Notes: a model not told the origin generated them from the sequence alone. A stretch of DNA of 64,000 bases from Cohnella sp. WQ 127256 (GCF_024519285.1 NZ_JAMZCY010000009.1:186001-250000); one strand, 5' to 3'; positions 1 through 10,000 are shown, counted from the stretch's first letter. Translations and numbers: made by a program.

Positions 1-470
1 CCCTTTGTTACGCCTGGACGATCACCAGTAATGGCAATACTACGCCCAGCTAGACGGTTGATGAGAGTCGACTTCCCCACATTCGGTATTCCAACAATAA
101 GCGCACGAATCGGACGGGGCTTCATCCCTTTGTCGATTTGGCGCTGGATCTTCTCTTTCACCAGTTCCTTCGCTTTGCTTGCAAGATCTTTAACTCCTGT
201 GCCTACATTCGCATCTATCGCGTGTGTCGCAAGGCCCTTCGCACGGAAATATCGGCTCCACTCCGCCGTTTGCTCGGGGTCCGCCAAATCTGCCTTATTC
301 AACAAGACAAGACGCGGCTTCGAGTTTGTAATTTCATCGACCATCGGATTTCGGCTCGATTGCGGAATGCGAGCGTCCAACAGCTCGAATACGACATCGA
401 TAAGTTTAAGCTTTTCTTCGATTTGTCGTTTCGCCCGGGTCATATGTCCGGGAAACCATTGTATCGTCAT
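1..470 (-). CDS. rbgA: Ribosome biogenesis GTPase RbgA (YlqF), partial
   Basis: Circularly permuted GTPase that helps late maturation of the 50S ribosomal subunit. Only the N-terminal ~156 codons are in the window; the 3' end lies before base 1. The translation opens MTIQWFPGHMTRAKR, typical of the family. The G4 motif NKADL comes before the G1 P-loop GIPNVGKST, the permuted order that defines the YlqF/RbgA group. The ATG at 468-470 is preceded by a good ribosome binding site (GAGAGGTGATC). It is the last gene visible of the lepB-rbgA pair, 53 bases downstream of lepB, in the same order as in Bacillus. The family call is firm; completeness cannot be judged. Confidence 0.93.
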   Translation of the reverse strand, partial: MTIQWFPGHMTRAKRQIEEKLKLIDVVFELLDARIPQSSRNPMVDEITNSKPRLVLLNKADLADPEQTAEWSRYFRAKGLATHAIDANVGTGVKDLASKAKELVKEKIQRQIDKGMKPRPIRALIVGIPNVGKSTLINRLAGRSIAITGDRPGVTK

Positions 471-523
471 CGTAGATCACCTCTCATACATAAAGAAACG
501 CGAGGGGGAGTCCCCTCGCCAGC

Positions 524-1270
524 TTAATGCTTCACTAGTTTAAATTCTTTAATCGGCCAGAAGATCAAGTCAGCACGTCCGACGATCTCATCCATTTGAA
601 TGTAACCGATCATTCGGCTATCCTCACTGTTTGAACGATTATCCCCCATGACGAACACTGTACCCTCAGGCACTGTACCCTCTGGAAATTCGTTGTTTGG
701 AAAGTTCGAGCGTTCATCATTTTGTTTATTATACAAGACTCCTGCTGCATGAGCCTCATCATACGCACTCTTTAAGTAAGTTTCGTCCAATGGTTCCCCA
801 TTTATGTATACTTGATCGCCTTCGACCTTAACCGTATCTCCCGGCACCCCAATGACTCTCTTAATGAAATCCCGTCCTTCATCAGGAACGTGAAATACGA
901 TTACTTCTCCGCGTTTAGGTTCGCGAATATCGTACAAAATTTTATTAACAATGATTCGTTCGCGATTCAAGAAGTTGGGCTGCATCGAGGGACCATCCAC
1001 AATAAACGGACTCACGAGAAACCATCTTATGACGAATACGAGTATCCCTGCAATGGCTAATGCTTTAATCCATTCTGTTAATTCTTTCCCAGCACGAGAT
1101 GTGTTCGGTTGATTAGGTCCGCCAGAACCAGAAGCACCCTGCTCCGAGCTTGCTACGCGTTCACCCCGTGAACCCTCTAGTTGTTGATCGCGAATCGCTT
1201 GATCATCGGAAGCAACGTTTGTTCCTAGCTCGGCTGATTCGTTTGGTTTATTATTCTGATGTTGATCCAT
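524..1270 (-). CDS. lepB: Signal peptidase I
   Basis: Membrane-bound serine protease that removes signal peptides from exported proteins. One transmembrane segment (IKALAIAGILVFVIRWFLV) follows a long polar N-terminus rich in Gln, Asn, Ser and Glu. The catalytic serine is in GPSMQPN, the catalytic lysine in DFIKRVIGVPGD, and the conserved MGDNRSNSEDSR box is near the C-terminus. I chose the ATG at 1270 (248 residues) because GAGG sits about 10 bases upstream; an in-frame TTG at 1285 would add five residues but has no clear binding site. A terminator lies between it and rplS, so it may have its own promoter. The ~60-residue hydrophilic N-terminus is longer than in Bacillus SipS. Confidence 0.93.
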   Translation of the reverse strand: MDQHQNNKPNESAELGTNVASDDQAIRDQQLEGSRGERVASSEQGASGSGGPNQPNTSRAGKELTEWIKALAIAGILVFVIRWFLVSPFIVDGPSMQPNFLNRERIIVNKILYDIREPKRGEVIVFHVPDEGRDFIKRVIGVPGDTVKVEGDQVYINGEPLDETYLKSAYDEAHAAGVLYNKQNDERSNFPNNEFPEGTVPEGTVFVMGDNRSNSEDSRMIGYIQMDEIVGRADLIFWPIKEFKLVKH

Positions 1271-1296
1271 CCGCAATCGCCTCAAGCTTTCTTATA

Positions 1297-1337
1297 AAAA
1301 TACAAAAAGGAGGACTTGAACACTGCCAAGCCCTCCT
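1297..1337 (-). terminator. Terminator after rplS
   Basis: On the minus strand an 11-base stem (AGGAGGGCTTG / CAAGTCCTCCT, arms 1327-1337 and 1308-1318) with an 8-base loop is followed by a T-rich run. It directly follows the rplS stop codon and separates rplS from lepB. Confidence 0.8.
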
Positions 1338-1347
1338 CTGACGCCAA

Positions 1348-1692
1348 TTATCGAATTTCTTTGATCCGTGCTGCTTTACCACGCAGGTTGCGTAGGTAAT
1401 ACAGTTTCGCGCGGCGAACTTTACCGCGACGAGCCACTTCGATCTTTTCTAAACGTGGGGAATGTACTGGGAAAGCACGTTCTACACCAACGCCATAAGA
1501 AATTTTACGAACCGTGAAAGTTTCGCTAATACCGCCGCCGCGACGTTTAATAACAACGCCTTCGAACAACTGTACGCGCTCACGGGTACCCTCGACGACT
1601 TTCACGTGTACTTTAAGCGTATCGCCTGGACGGAAACTAGGAATGTCCTTGCGCAATTGCTCTTGCGTGATCGCTTGAATAAGGTTACTCAT
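1348..1692 (-). CDS. rplS: 50S ribosomal protein L19
   Basis: Structural protein of the large subunit at the 30S-50S interface. The translation reads MSNLIQAITQEQLRKDIPSF and contains the typical FRPGDTLKVHVKVVEG and GVGVERAFPVHSP segments. Using the ATG at 1692 gives 114 residues, the family's usual size; the binding site AAGGAG lies 10 bases upstream. A longer in-frame start at 1740 exists but would add 16 unrelated residues and lacks a binding site. A promoter and a ~140-base leader precede it, so it can be expressed apart from trmD, as expected for a ribosomal protein with its own control. Confidence 0.96.
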   Translation of the reverse strand: MSNLIQAITQEQLRKDIPSFRPGDTLKVHVKVVEGTRERVQLFEGVVIKRRGGGISETFTVRKISYGVGVERAFPVHSPRLEKIEVARRGKVRRAKLYYLRNLRGKAARIKEIR

Positions 1693-1830
1693 TAAGTGTT
1701 CACTCCTTCCATAACAGACGTTCTTACCCCGCTCCCCCAATGTCTTGCATTCGGATCATGGCGTGTAGAGGACCGTCCTACTTGTGTTTTCTATCAGTCA
1801 GCTCCAGATGGAGCAGCTAGACAAAACAAC
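1693..1830 (-). promoter_or_regulatory. rplS 5' leader, possible L19 autoregulatory leader
   Basis: About 140 bases of untranslated leader lie between the predicted rplS promoter and its ATG. The minus strand shows a hairpin CTCC-ATCT-GGAG near 1803-1816 and a second one, AGGACGGTCCT, around 1770. Ribosomal-protein leaders upstream of rplS are known in Bacillota (L19 leader). I see structure in the right place but did not match it to the Rfam consensus, so the assignment is inference. Confidence 0.35.
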
Positions 1831-1837
1831 ATTTGAA

Positions 1838-1866
1838 ATTTTATCATATTCACGAATAAATTACAA
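1838..1866 (-). promoter_or_regulatory. Candidate sigma-A promoter for rplS
   Basis: Minus strand TTGTAA (1861-1866), a 17-base spacer, and TAAAAT (1838-1843). It lies in the trmD-rplS gap and explains how rplS is transcribed separately. Confidence 0.55.
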
Positions 1867-1874
1867 CCATAGCT

Positions 1875-2642
1875 TTATGGCTTCGTAGCTTGTTCACGTT
1901 CCATTCGTACTTTTCGCAGCCACTTACGCTCCTCTAGAGTCAGCTCAGCTTGTTCAAGCAACTCTGGGCGACGGACTAACGTTCGCTCAAGCGATTGTCT
2001 TCTCCGCCATTTGATAATTTCCGCATGATGACCAGATAACAGCGTATCTGGAACCTTCCACCCTCGGAACTCAGCCGGTCTCGTATAATGCGGATATTCG
2101 AGTAATCCATCGCTGAAGGAATCTGTCACCGCAGATTGATCATTTCCTAGCACACCGGGAAGCAGCCTAACTACAGAATCAACGACAACCATAGCTGGTA
2201 GCTCTCCACCGGTAAGCACATAATCTCCAACCGACAGCTCGTCCGTTACGAGGAACTCTCGTATGCGCTCGTCATAGCCCTCGTAATGACCGCAAATGAA
2301 GATCAGGTGTGATTCATTGGACAACTCCTGCGCGATCTCCTGAGAGAACGGTGTTCCTTGTGGGCACATGAGAATGATCCGCGGCTTCACTCCTGTAGCT
2401 CGTTGTTCGTTCTCCGTAAGTAAATGCTCAACCGCTCCAAAGATCGGCTCCGCTTTCAGAACCATACCGCCACCGCCACCGTATGGCGTATCATCAACCG
2501 TATTATGTTTATTGTTTGAGAAGTCACGGAAATTCACAGTATTTAGGGAAACAATTCCTTTGTCCCTTGCTTTACCTAAAATACTAGAGCCAAATACACC
2601 CGTAAACATTTCTGGGAATAATGTTAACACATCAATACGCAT
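1875..2642 (-). CDS. trmD: tRNA (guanine-N1)-methyltransferase TrmD
   Basis: Makes m1G37 in tRNAs reading CNN codons, which prevents +1 frameshifting. The protein is 255 residues. It opens MRIDVLTLFPEMF and carries PYGGGGGMVLKAEP, the SAM-binding trefoil-knot segment CGHYEGYDERIREF and SVGDYVLTGGELPAM. The start lies two bases after the rimM stop, so the two genes are translationally close, the standard rimM-trmD pairing. The length and all conserved blocks are intact. Confidence 0.97.
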   Translation of the reverse strand: MRIDVLTLFPEMFTGVFGSSILGKARDKGIVSLNTVNFRDFSNNKHNTVDDTPYGGGGGMVLKAEPIFGAVEHLLTENEQRATGVKPRIILMCPQGTPFSQEIAQELSNESHLIFICGHYEGYDERIREFLVTDELSVGDYVLTGGELPAMVVVDSVVRLLPGVLGNDQSAVTDSFSDGLLEYPHYTRPAEFRGWKVPDTLLSGHHAEIIKWRRRQSLERTLVRRPELLEQAELTLEERKWLRKVRMEREQATKP

Positions 2643-2644
2643 TT

Positions 2645-3166
2645 CTAGAGCAACCCTTCCAACAAACGCACTTTAATTTTTCGAGCTGCGACATCAACAT
2701 CAATAAGAACATCATCGATAACCGGAATGAGAAGCTCCTTGCCATTACTCATCTTCACGATCCATATATCGTTAGCTCCTGTGGACATAATATCCTTTAC
2801 TGATCCAAGTTGCTCTCCTTCCTCCGATTCAACTTCACAACCAACGATATCACGGTAGTAGTACTCACCCTCTGGCAGGGGTACACGCTCGTTGTCTGTT
2901 ACTTTTAGTTCCCAGCCTTTATATTTTTCAACCTGATTAATGTTATCGAAGCCTTTGACTTTAATGACATACATCGCCTTTTGTTCACGCGAAGAAACAA
3001 TTTCAATCGTAATTGGCTCACCTGTTTCAGGAGGAAACATCAATAGCTTACTTCCTGGCTTAAATCTAACCTCAGGAAAATCAGTTTGCGTCCATACTTT
3101 TAGCTCACCTTTAATGCCGTGCGTGTTCACAATTTTACCTATATTGAGCAAACGTTCTTCAGACAT
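2645..3166 (-). CDS. rimM: 16S rRNA processing protein RimM
   Basis: Factor for maturation of the 30S head near protein S19. It is 173 residues: an N-terminal RimM beta-barrel (LLNIGKIVNTHGIKGELKV) and a C-terminal PRC-barrel (YYYRDIVGCEVESEEGEQLG, then LLIPVIDDV). The start ATG at 3166 has AAGGGAG upstream. It sits between the khpA terminator and trmD. The 129-base gap upstream holds that terminator, so a separate promoter or read-through is needed. Confidence 0.95.
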   Translation of the reverse strand: MSEERLLNIGKIVNTHGIKGELKVWTQTDFPEVRFKPGSKLLMFPPETGEPITIEIVSSREQKAMYVIKVKGFDNINQVEKYKGWELKVTDNERVPLPEGEYYYRDIVGCEVESEEGEQLGSVKDIMSTGANDIWIVKMSNGKELLIPVIDDVLIDVDVAARKIKVRLLEGLL

Positions 3167-3247
3167 GTAATAAACTCCCTTCGATTCGCTACAAAAACTT
3201 CAGTACTTATAATATAGCACCGGAGTCAAATTTCGCAAATGAACGCA

Positions 3248-3285
3248 TCAAAAAGCCGCACCATGCTTAACGCACGATACGGCTT
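3248..3285 (-). terminator. Terminator after khpA
   Basis: Minus strand stem AAGCCGTATC (3276-3285) pairs with GGTGCGGCTT (3253-3262) with two G-U pairs and is followed by five T. It ends the ylxM-ffh-rpsP-khpA unit. Confidence 0.75.
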
Positions 3286-3295
3286 AAACTGCCAA

Positions 3296-3529
3296 TTATT
3301 CTGAGACAATGTCCACGATGACGCGCTTCCGCTCTTTAACTGCAGCAGAAGAGACTACCGTACGTACCGCTTTAGCAATACGTCCCTGCTTGCCGATTAC
3401 TTTGCCGACATCGTCGGGATGAACGGAAAGCTCGTACACCAGGCCTCTCGCGTCTTCCTTGACCTGAATTTGCACGTCTTCCGGATGATCCACCAACGCT
3501 CGGGCAATAACCCGAATCAATTGTTCCAT
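3296..3529 (-). CDS. khpA: KH-domain RNA-binding protein KhpA (YlqC)
   Basis: Small single-KH RNA-binding protein that in other Bacillota pairs with KhpB (Jag/EloR) and affects cell division and elongation. It is 77 residues, the whole protein being one KH fold. The diagnostic GxxG loop is VIGKQGRIA around residue 50. It lies directly after rpsP, in the order rpsP-khpA-rimM-trmD-rplS that is conserved in Bacillota. No oddity is seen. Confidence 0.93.
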   Translation of the reverse strand: MEQLIRVIARALVDHPEDVQIQVKEDARGLVYELSVHPDDVGKVIGKQGRIAKAVRTVVSSAAVKERKRVIVDIVSE

Positions 3530-3555
3530 GGCTCAGCCCTCCGGTATTTAGACGA

Positions 3556-3828
3556 TTACTTCTGGAGCTTGGATTCGTGGAATTTCTTCATGACACCGGC
3601 TTTGCTAAGAAGGTTGCGAACTGTATCGGACGCTTGTGCGCCGTCTTGCAGCCATTTCAAAGCTTTTTCTTCATCGATTTGTACTTGAGCCGGATTAGTA
3701 ACCGGATTGTACACGCCGATTTCTTCAATAAAACGACCATCACGTGGCGAACGGGAATCCGAAACAACTACGCGATAGAATGGAGCTTTATGAGCACCGA
3801 TACGTTTCAAACGAATACGAACTGACAT
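3556..3828 (-). CDS. rpsP: 30S ribosomal protein S16
   Basis: Structural protein of the small subunit needed for 30S assembly. It is 90 residues and opens MSVRIRLKRIGAHKAPFYR, followed by VVSDSRSPRDGRFIEEIG and YNPVTNP. The binding site AAGGAGGTGAAAG is strong. It follows ffh by 40 bases in the ylxM-ffh-rpsP-khpA unit, which links SRP and ribosome synthesis. Confidence 0.97.
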   Translation of the reverse strand: MSVRIRLKRIGAHKAPFYRVVVSDSRSPRDGRFIEEIGVYNPVTNPAQVQIDEEKALKWLQDGAQASDTVRNLLSKAGVMKKFHESKLQK

Positions 3829-3868
3829 TAACTTTCACCTCCTTAAGTAGAAATTATTTAGAACGAAT

Positions 3869-5248
3869 TTAGAATGGGAATTTCATATTCTTGCCGCCAC
3901 CGAACATGTTTTTCATGGCTTTCATGCCACCCTTAGGACCTTTAGGGCCCATCATGCCGGAAAACTGCTTCATCATTTTCTTCATATCCTCGAATTGCTT
4001 AAGCAATCGGTTAACATCGGCTAACGTCGTTCCACTTCCTGCCGCAATCCGTTTACGACGGCTGTAGTTAATGATATCAGGCTTCTTCTTCTCCACCTTC
4101 GTCATCGACTTGGCAATCGCTTCGGTACGTGCGATTTGTTTCTCGTCGATCTTGAAGTTCGGATTGCCTTTAAGCTTGTTCATTCCAGGCATCATATCCA
4201 AGAGTTGATCTAGCGGTCCCATTTTACGAACCTGCTCCATCTGCTCAAGGAAGTCATCGAAGGTGAAATCCGCGGTGCGCATCTTGCGCTCCATCTCCGC
4301 AGCCTTCTCCGCATCCATGTTCGTCTGCGCCTTCTCGATGAGTGAAAGCATATCGCCCATGCCGAGTATCCGCGAAGCCATCCGATCGGGATGGAACGCT
4401 TCAAGCTGGTCAATCTTCTCCCCAGTAGAAGCAAACTTAATTGGACAGCCGGTTACAGCTTTAACGGAAAGTGCGGCACCCCCACGAGTATCTCCGTCAA
4501 GCTTTGTAAGAACGACTCCGGTTAAAGCAAGCTGTTCGTGGAAGCTCTGCGCGACGTTAACGGCTTCTTGCCCTGTCATTGCATCGACGACTAGTAGAAC
4601 TTCATCGGGATTGACAGCCGAATGAATATCTTTGATTTCTTGCATAAGCTCAGCATCAATTTGCAAACGACCAGCCGTATCGATCAGAACGTAATCGTTA
4701 CCTTGCTCTTTAGCTAATTGAACACCTTGCTTCGCAATTTCAACAGGACTGACCTGATCGCCAAGTGTAAATACCGGCACATCGATCTGACCCCCAAGCA
4801 CCTGAAGCTGCTTAATGGCGGCAGGACGATAAATATCGCCAGCTACGAGAAGCGGCTTATGGTTCTGGGATTGCAGAAGCTTGGCCAACTTACCCGTTAG
4901 GGTTGTTTTACCTGCCCCTTGCAAACCTGCCATTAGGATGACTGTTGGAGGTTTACTTGCTTTCGCGAGCTTCTCCTGTGTTCCACCCATTAGCTCAGTC
5001 AATTCTTTGTTTACGATGTCGATGATGACCATCGCAGGAGTGAAGCTCTTGACAACTTCAAGTCCTGTCGCTTTTTCCTTCACCTTAGCGATGAAGTCTT
5101 TGACAACCTTGAAGTTAACGTCTGCTTCCAACATCGCTAGGCGCACCTCGCGCATCGCTTCGTTGACGTCATCCTCTGTGACTTTACCTCGACCCTTCAG
5201 CTTGCCGAACACATTCTGAAGCCGAGTTGATAATCCTTCAAATGCCAT
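3869..5248 (-). CDS. ffh: Signal recognition particle GTPase Ffh
   Basis: Protein subunit of SRP; binds signal sequences on ribosomes and docks with FtsY at the membrane. It is 459 residues. The N-domain helical bundle (1-90) is followed by the G-domain with GLQGAGKTTLTGKLA (G1, about 107), DTAGR (G3) and TKLDGDTRGG (G4). The C-terminal M domain is rich in methionine (MLDMMPGMNKL region, MKKMMKQFSGMMGPKG tail). The ATG at 5248 has GGAGGGATGGGACT upstream. ylxM lies just upstream in the same unit. The length and motifs match the family. Confidence 0.97.
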   Translation of the reverse strand: MAFEGLSTRLQNVFGKLKGRGKVTEDDVNEAMREVRLAMLEADVNFKVVKDFIAKVKEKATGLEVVKSFTPAMVIIDIVNKELTELMGGTQEKLAKASKPPTVILMAGLQGAGKTTLTGKLAKLLQSQNHKPLLVAGDIYRPAAIKQLQVLGGQIDVPVFTLGDQVSPVEIAKQGVQLAKEQGNDYVLIDTAGRLQIDAELMQEIKDIHSAVNPDEVLLVVDAMTGQEAVNVAQSFHEQLALTGVVLTKLDGDTRGGAALSVKAVTGCPIKFASTGEKIDQLEAFHPDRMASRILGMGDMLSLIEKAQTNMDAEKAAEMERKMRTADFTFDDFLEQMEQVRKMGPLDQLLDMMPGMNKLKGNPNFKIDEKQIARTEAIAKSMTKVEKKKPDIINYSRRKRIAAGSGTTLADVNRLLKQFEDMKKMMKQFSGMMGPKGPKGGMKAMKNMFGGGKNMKFPF

Positions 5249-5311
5249 AGTCCCATCCCTCCTTCGGAACGGTTTATACGTAATCTATTATTGTTCTTAG
5301 GTTCTGAAATG

Positions 5312-5662
5312 TCATTCTGCATTTCGCAGCTTAGACGCAGTCTCGATAAGAGATTGCTGCAACTCATGAGGTAGATCGGCAATCTGAGATTCAAGCTGAT
5401 CAATGCCTGCATTCATTCTTGCGTGCCGGTCTGCTAGCTGAAGCTTGGACTCATATTCCTCTAGCACTTGCTCAGCCCGCTTGAGATGTTCATAAACCGC
5501 TTGTCTGCTAATCTGAAAATCGGCGGCTATTTCCCCTAATGTATAATCATCGTGAAAATAACATTTCAAGAACGTCTGCTGCTTTTCGGTTAACAAGGGT
5601 CCATAAAAATCAAACAACTCATTGATTCGGTTCGTCTTCTCTAGTGCATTCTCCCCGCTCAC
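5312..5662 (-). CDS. ylxM: SRP-associated helix-turn-helix protein YlxM
   Basis: Small UPF0122-family protein always encoded beside ffh and linked to SRP function. It carries a sigma-70 region-4-like helix-turn-helix (YTLGEIAADFQISRQAVYEH). I chose the GTG at 5662 (116 residues, MSGENALEKTNR) because AAGGGGG lies 8 bases upstream; an ATG at 5680 in frame has no binding site. It is the first gene of the ylxM-ffh-rpsP-khpA unit; a terminator and a candidate promoter separate it from ftsY. Confidence 0.92.
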   Translation of the reverse strand: MSGENALEKTNRINELFDFYGPLLTEKQQTFLKCYFHDDYTLGEIAADFQISRQAVYEHLKRAEQVLEEYESKLQLADRHARMNAGIDQLESQIADLPHELQQSLIETASKLRNAE

Positions 5663-5710
5663 AATGGTTGCCCCCTTCATTAGCTGCGATTCAATCGTGC
5701 TCGATGATCT

Positions 5711-5738
5711 AGCTTACGACATCGCATCTCATTGTCAA
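5711..5738 (-). promoter_or_regulatory. Candidate promoter for ylxM-ffh
   Basis: Minus strand TTGACA (5733-5738), a perfect -35, with TAAGCT (5711-5716) 16 bases on as a weak -10. It lies just downstream of the ftsY terminator, where a new transcript is expected. Confidence 0.4.
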
Positions 5739-5780
5739 GGCAAAGACCTTTACAACCAAACTACTTTCACTATGTTACCC

Positions 5781-5820
5781 AAAAAAAAATAAGATGTCAA
5801 GGTAAATCCCTTAACATCTT
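5781..5820 (-). terminator. Terminator after ftsY
   Basis: Minus strand stem AAGATGTTAAGG (5809-5820) pairs with CCTTGACATCTT (5791-5802) around a 6-base loop, followed by A and nine T. A clear intrinsic terminator closing the smc-ftsY unit. Confidence 0.92.
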
Positions 5821-5890
5821 AATATTAATCATTTCCATGGACATCAAGCCCACTTGGGTATTGCAGAATCAGGAATCAACAAGTGATGGG

Positions 5891-6895
5891 TTACTCCGCT
5901 TCTGTATCCTCCGACTCATCTTTACCCGCCAGATCGGCGAACAAAGCGTGCACGAACTGATCTGCATCGAAATGCTGCAGGTCGTCCATCTTCTCCCCTA
6001 GTCCAACGAACTTGACGGGAAGCGACAGCTCGTTCCGAATCGCGATAACGATTCCACCTTTGGCCGTTCCATCTAGCTTAGTCAACACTAATCCGGTAAC
6101 ACCACTCTTCTCGCCAAACATTTTAGCTTGCTGAAGCGCGTTTTGTCCCGTCGTTGCATCAAGAACAAGCAAAGTTTCGTGCGGTGCACCTGGGATTTCA
6201 CGTTGGATAACGCGATGGATCTTTGCAAGCTCCTCCATTAAATTGGATTTGTTCTGGAGTCGTCCCGCTGTATCGCAGATTAGTACATCAACGTTTTGTC
6301 GCTTAGCTGCTTGAACAGCATCGAACATTACCGCTGCAGGATCAGATCCGGACTCCTGCTTGATAACGTCTACTCCGACACGTCCACCCCATACTTCCAA
6401 TTGCTCAATTGCTCCTGCGCGGAAAGTATCTCCTGCAGCTAGCAGCACCTTCTTGCCTTGCTGCTTATACTTCCATGCTAATTTCCCGATCGTTGTTGTT
6501 TTACCAACACCATTCACGCCGACGAACAAGATAACCGTTATTCCGTTAGGGTTTTCATTAATGCCAATCTCTTGACTCGACCCTTGCAACATAGCGACAA
6601 GCTTCTCGGACATGATCGGCTGAAGCTCAGAAGGGAGCTCGATTTTGCGCTTTTTCACTTCATCACGCAATTCATCAATTAATCCCATAACGGTATTGAC
6701 GCCGACGTCGGCTCCGATCAGGATTTCTTCAAGCTCTTCAAAAAACTCTTCATCTATTTTCTTGCGTCTGCTGAACAGCTCCGCAACTTTACCGACGAAA
6801 GCTTCTCGTGTCTTCGCCAAACCTTCGCGGAATTTGCTCGTTACCGCCTCAGTCTTGGAAGCAATGGATTCCTTAAGTCTCTTGAAAAAACTCAT
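5891..6895 (-). CDS. ftsY: SRP receptor FtsY
   Basis: Membrane-docking GTPase that receives Ffh-ribosome complexes. It is 334 residues with a basic N-terminus (MSFFKRLKESIASKTE) and no long acidic A domain, as usual in Bacillota. The NG domain carries GVNGVGKTTTIGKLA (G1), DTAGRLQNKSNLMEEL (G3) and TKLDGTAKGG (G4). The C-terminus is acidic (DESEDTEAE). It lies 145 bases downstream of smc, in the order rnc-smc-ftsY. Confidence 0.97.
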   Translation of the reverse strand: MSFFKRLKESIASKTEAVTSKFREGLAKTREAFVGKVAELFSRRKKIDEEFFEELEEILIGADVGVNTVMGLIDELRDEVKKRKIELPSELQPIMSEKLVAMLQGSSQEIGINENPNGITVILFVGVNGVGKTTTIGKLAWKYKQQGKKVLLAAGDTFRAGAIEQLEVWGGRVGVDVIKQESGSDPAAVMFDAVQAAKRQNVDVLICDTAGRLQNKSNLMEELAKIHRVIQREIPGAPHETLLVLDATTGQNALQQAKMFGEKSGVTGLVLTKLDGTAKGGIVIAIRNELSLPVKFVGLGEKMDDLQHFDADQFVHALFADLAGKDESEDTEAE

Positions 6896-7040
6896 ATTTG
6901 TTTCCTCCAGCCTATTGCTAATCTTACTCTTCTAAAATATTCAGTGTAACACTATCGCACATTGGGTTGACCGGCGAGCTGGTTTCGGCGCTATTAGCGG
7001 AACATGGTTCCGCTATTTCGATCGTTGAGCATCCGACTAA

Positions 7041-10000
7041 CTAGGCCGTTACCATCATTTCTTCGGAATTTTCTAATCGAACGGAAACGAGCTTCGATAC
7101 GCCGCCCTCTTCCATTGTAACCCCATAAAGCACATCTGCTTCCTCCATCGTCCCTTTACGGTGAGTAACGACGATGAACTGGGTCGAATCCGAGAATTCG
7201 CGCATGTATTGTGCATAACGAGCAACATTGGCTTCATCGAGTGCTGCTTCAACTTCATCGAGCACGCAGAAGGGTACTGGTTTAACGTGCAGGATAGCAA
7301 ATAATAAAGCTATGGCAGTAAGAGCTCTCTCTCCACCAGACAATAACTGTAGGTTTGTTAGCTTCTTACCTGGCGGTTGGGCGACAATATCTATACCTGT
7401 ATCCAATGGACGATCAGGCTCAGCCAAGATAAGATCAGCTCGTCCGCCACCGAACATCCGCCCAAATACAACAACGAAATGCTTGCGTATTTCCTCGAAT
7501 GTCGTCCGGAAGCGCTTGGACATCTCATCATCCATCTCACGGATAATCCCATGTAGCTTCGTTTTCGCTTCGATAAGGTCATTTTCTTGCTCGGCTAGAA
7601 AGTGGAAACGCTCGAATACGCGTTTATATTCCTCGATCGCACCCAAGTTAACATCCCCAAGCGAAGATATTTTCCGCTTCATATCACGCACTTCGTTCTG
7701 GGTACCCACAATATCCTCAGGCATCGGATATCGTTCCTTCGCAAGCTCGAACCCGATCTCATATTCCTCTGTTAGCTTGCGTAGCAGGTTATCGAGCTCG
7801 ACATCCATCCGGTTTACCGCGATTTCCGCTTGGCGTAAGCCTTCCTCAACATTTCGCAGCTTCGACCGCTGTTCCTTTGTCTCGCCTTCCTTACGCTCTA
7901 GCTCACGATGTTTCTCCGCACGATCTGCGCGCTTAAATTCAATATTTTCCGTAAACTGCTTCTTCTGAATACGTAGCTCATTCAAGCGTTCTCTATGCTC
8001 CACGGATTCTTCGTTTGTACGAGTAGATTCCGCTTCATTCTGTTCAAGAGATTGCTTGAACTGCTTCCTCTCCGTAGTTAAACGGGACAAGTCAGCAGAT
8101 TGACGGGTTATTTGCTCATCCAATGCACTACGATCCTGTTCAAGACGTGCGATAGAAATCTTCAAATCAGTAAGCGTCGCTTGCAGTTCTTCTTTCGCCG
8201 ATGCACTCTTGCGACGAAGCTCCTCCGCCTCGCTAATCCGACTTTGAATGCGTTGCTCCTCTTCCGTAAGGGAAGCAAGCCGAGCTTCGGCTTCTTCTTT
8301 ACTGGAATTCAGTCCGCCAGCTTCCGCATTGAAAGCCGCTCTCTCTCCGAGCATCGCTGTATGTTGCTCCTCAAGCAACTTCTCATCTTGCGCCAATTGC
8401 CCACGCTCTCCAGATACTTGCTGCTCCTTCAGACGCTCTTGCTCCCCTTGATTGCGAAGCAGCTCAATATTTTGTCCGACTTGCGCCAGCTCTTTCTTCA
8501 AATCATCGACTTCTACCTTCGCATTCTCCCTAGCCGTTTCCGCTTCTTTGATCTCACGCTCTAGCTCCTCGAGCTGACGCTGACGACCGAGCAAGCTGGA
8601 CGATTTCTTCTGAAGGCTACCACCCGTCATAGAACCGCCAGCGTTTACGATATCACCGTCACGAGTGACAACACGGAAACGATATTGGAGCTTGGATGCA
8701 ATTCGATTAGCCACTTCTAATGTCTCTGCTAACAGAACATTTCCTAGCATACTACTGACAATAGCCGAATATTTCGGTTCGGTGCCAACAAGCTCCGAAG
8801 CTATGCCAATGAAGCCTTCTGTCTGTTCCAGTGAACGTCTGTCACTATCTGACATGTTCCTGGCCCGGATTACATCAAGCGGTAGGAACGTAGCTCGTCC
8901 CGACTGACGCTGCTTCAAATAAGCAATCGCGGTGCGTGCGCTTTTCTCATCTTCCATGACGATATGCTGAAGCGCTGCACCAAGAGCAGTTTCAATGGCA
9001 ACCTCGAGATGACCAGGAACACTGATGAGCTCCGCTACTGCACCATGAACGCCGTGTAGAGTACCGCGTTTGGACGACTTAAGCACTTCACGCACGCCAT
9101 GCTGGAAACCATCATAATCGTTTTGAAGCTCTTTAATGGTATCCCTACGAGACACCAAGGCTTCCTTCTTCTGCTCGAAACGGCGTACAGAAGCTTGTGC
9201 TTCCTCTAGCTTGCGCTGAATTTCACTCGAACGAGTTCCTTCGGCGACATAGCGATCCCGCACTTCCATAAGTGTACGAGCGACAATTGCAACCCTCTCG
9301 TCAAGCAACTCACGCTTAACTTGAATTGCATCCATCTGTTCCTGCCACTTAATTTCTTCTTCCTTTATCCGAGCAACCCGGCGCTCCAGCACTTCCCGTT
9401 GACCTTCGCCATAACGAATATCATTACGTGCTTGCGCCATCGCATTTAACGTGTCGAATAGCTCTGCCTTAAGTCGTTCCTCGACTTCTGTGCTTCCATC
9501 CGCAAGAGCCAATCTTTCTTCTTCATCAGACAGCTTCGCTGACAGCCCAGCCAGTTCAGTCTCAAGCTGAACTCGTTTCGCCTTAAGCACGATTTCCTCG
9601 GCTGTCGCTTGTTCAAAGCGTTCTTCTGCCGATGCCAAAGAAAGCTGCAGCCCTTCCCGAGTACGTTCCAGGTGTCCACGTCGTTCATTAAGCAATTCGA
9701 CGTAGCCCTCCGACTTCTCGGTATCCTCACTGCAACGAAGCAATTCATCTTGAAGCTTCTCTAGCAATTCCTCCAACTGAACTAATGCTTGACGTTCTTC
9801 TTCCAAAAGGGCATCATGCTTGCTCACGAAAGTCGATAGTCCAAGTTGTTCCTCGCGAAGACTGGCTAATCGTTCGTTAGTCTGCGTCCAGGAAGTATGT
9901 ACTCCCTCGATCTGATGAACGTACAGCGCAATTTCTTTATTTTTCAAATCTTCTTTTAACGTTTTATAGGCTTCAGCTTTCTCAGACTGCTCCTGTAACG

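Noticed and set aside
31..543. Plus-strand open frames at the window start
   Set aside because: They are antisense to rbgA, whose motifs are unmistakable on the minus strand.
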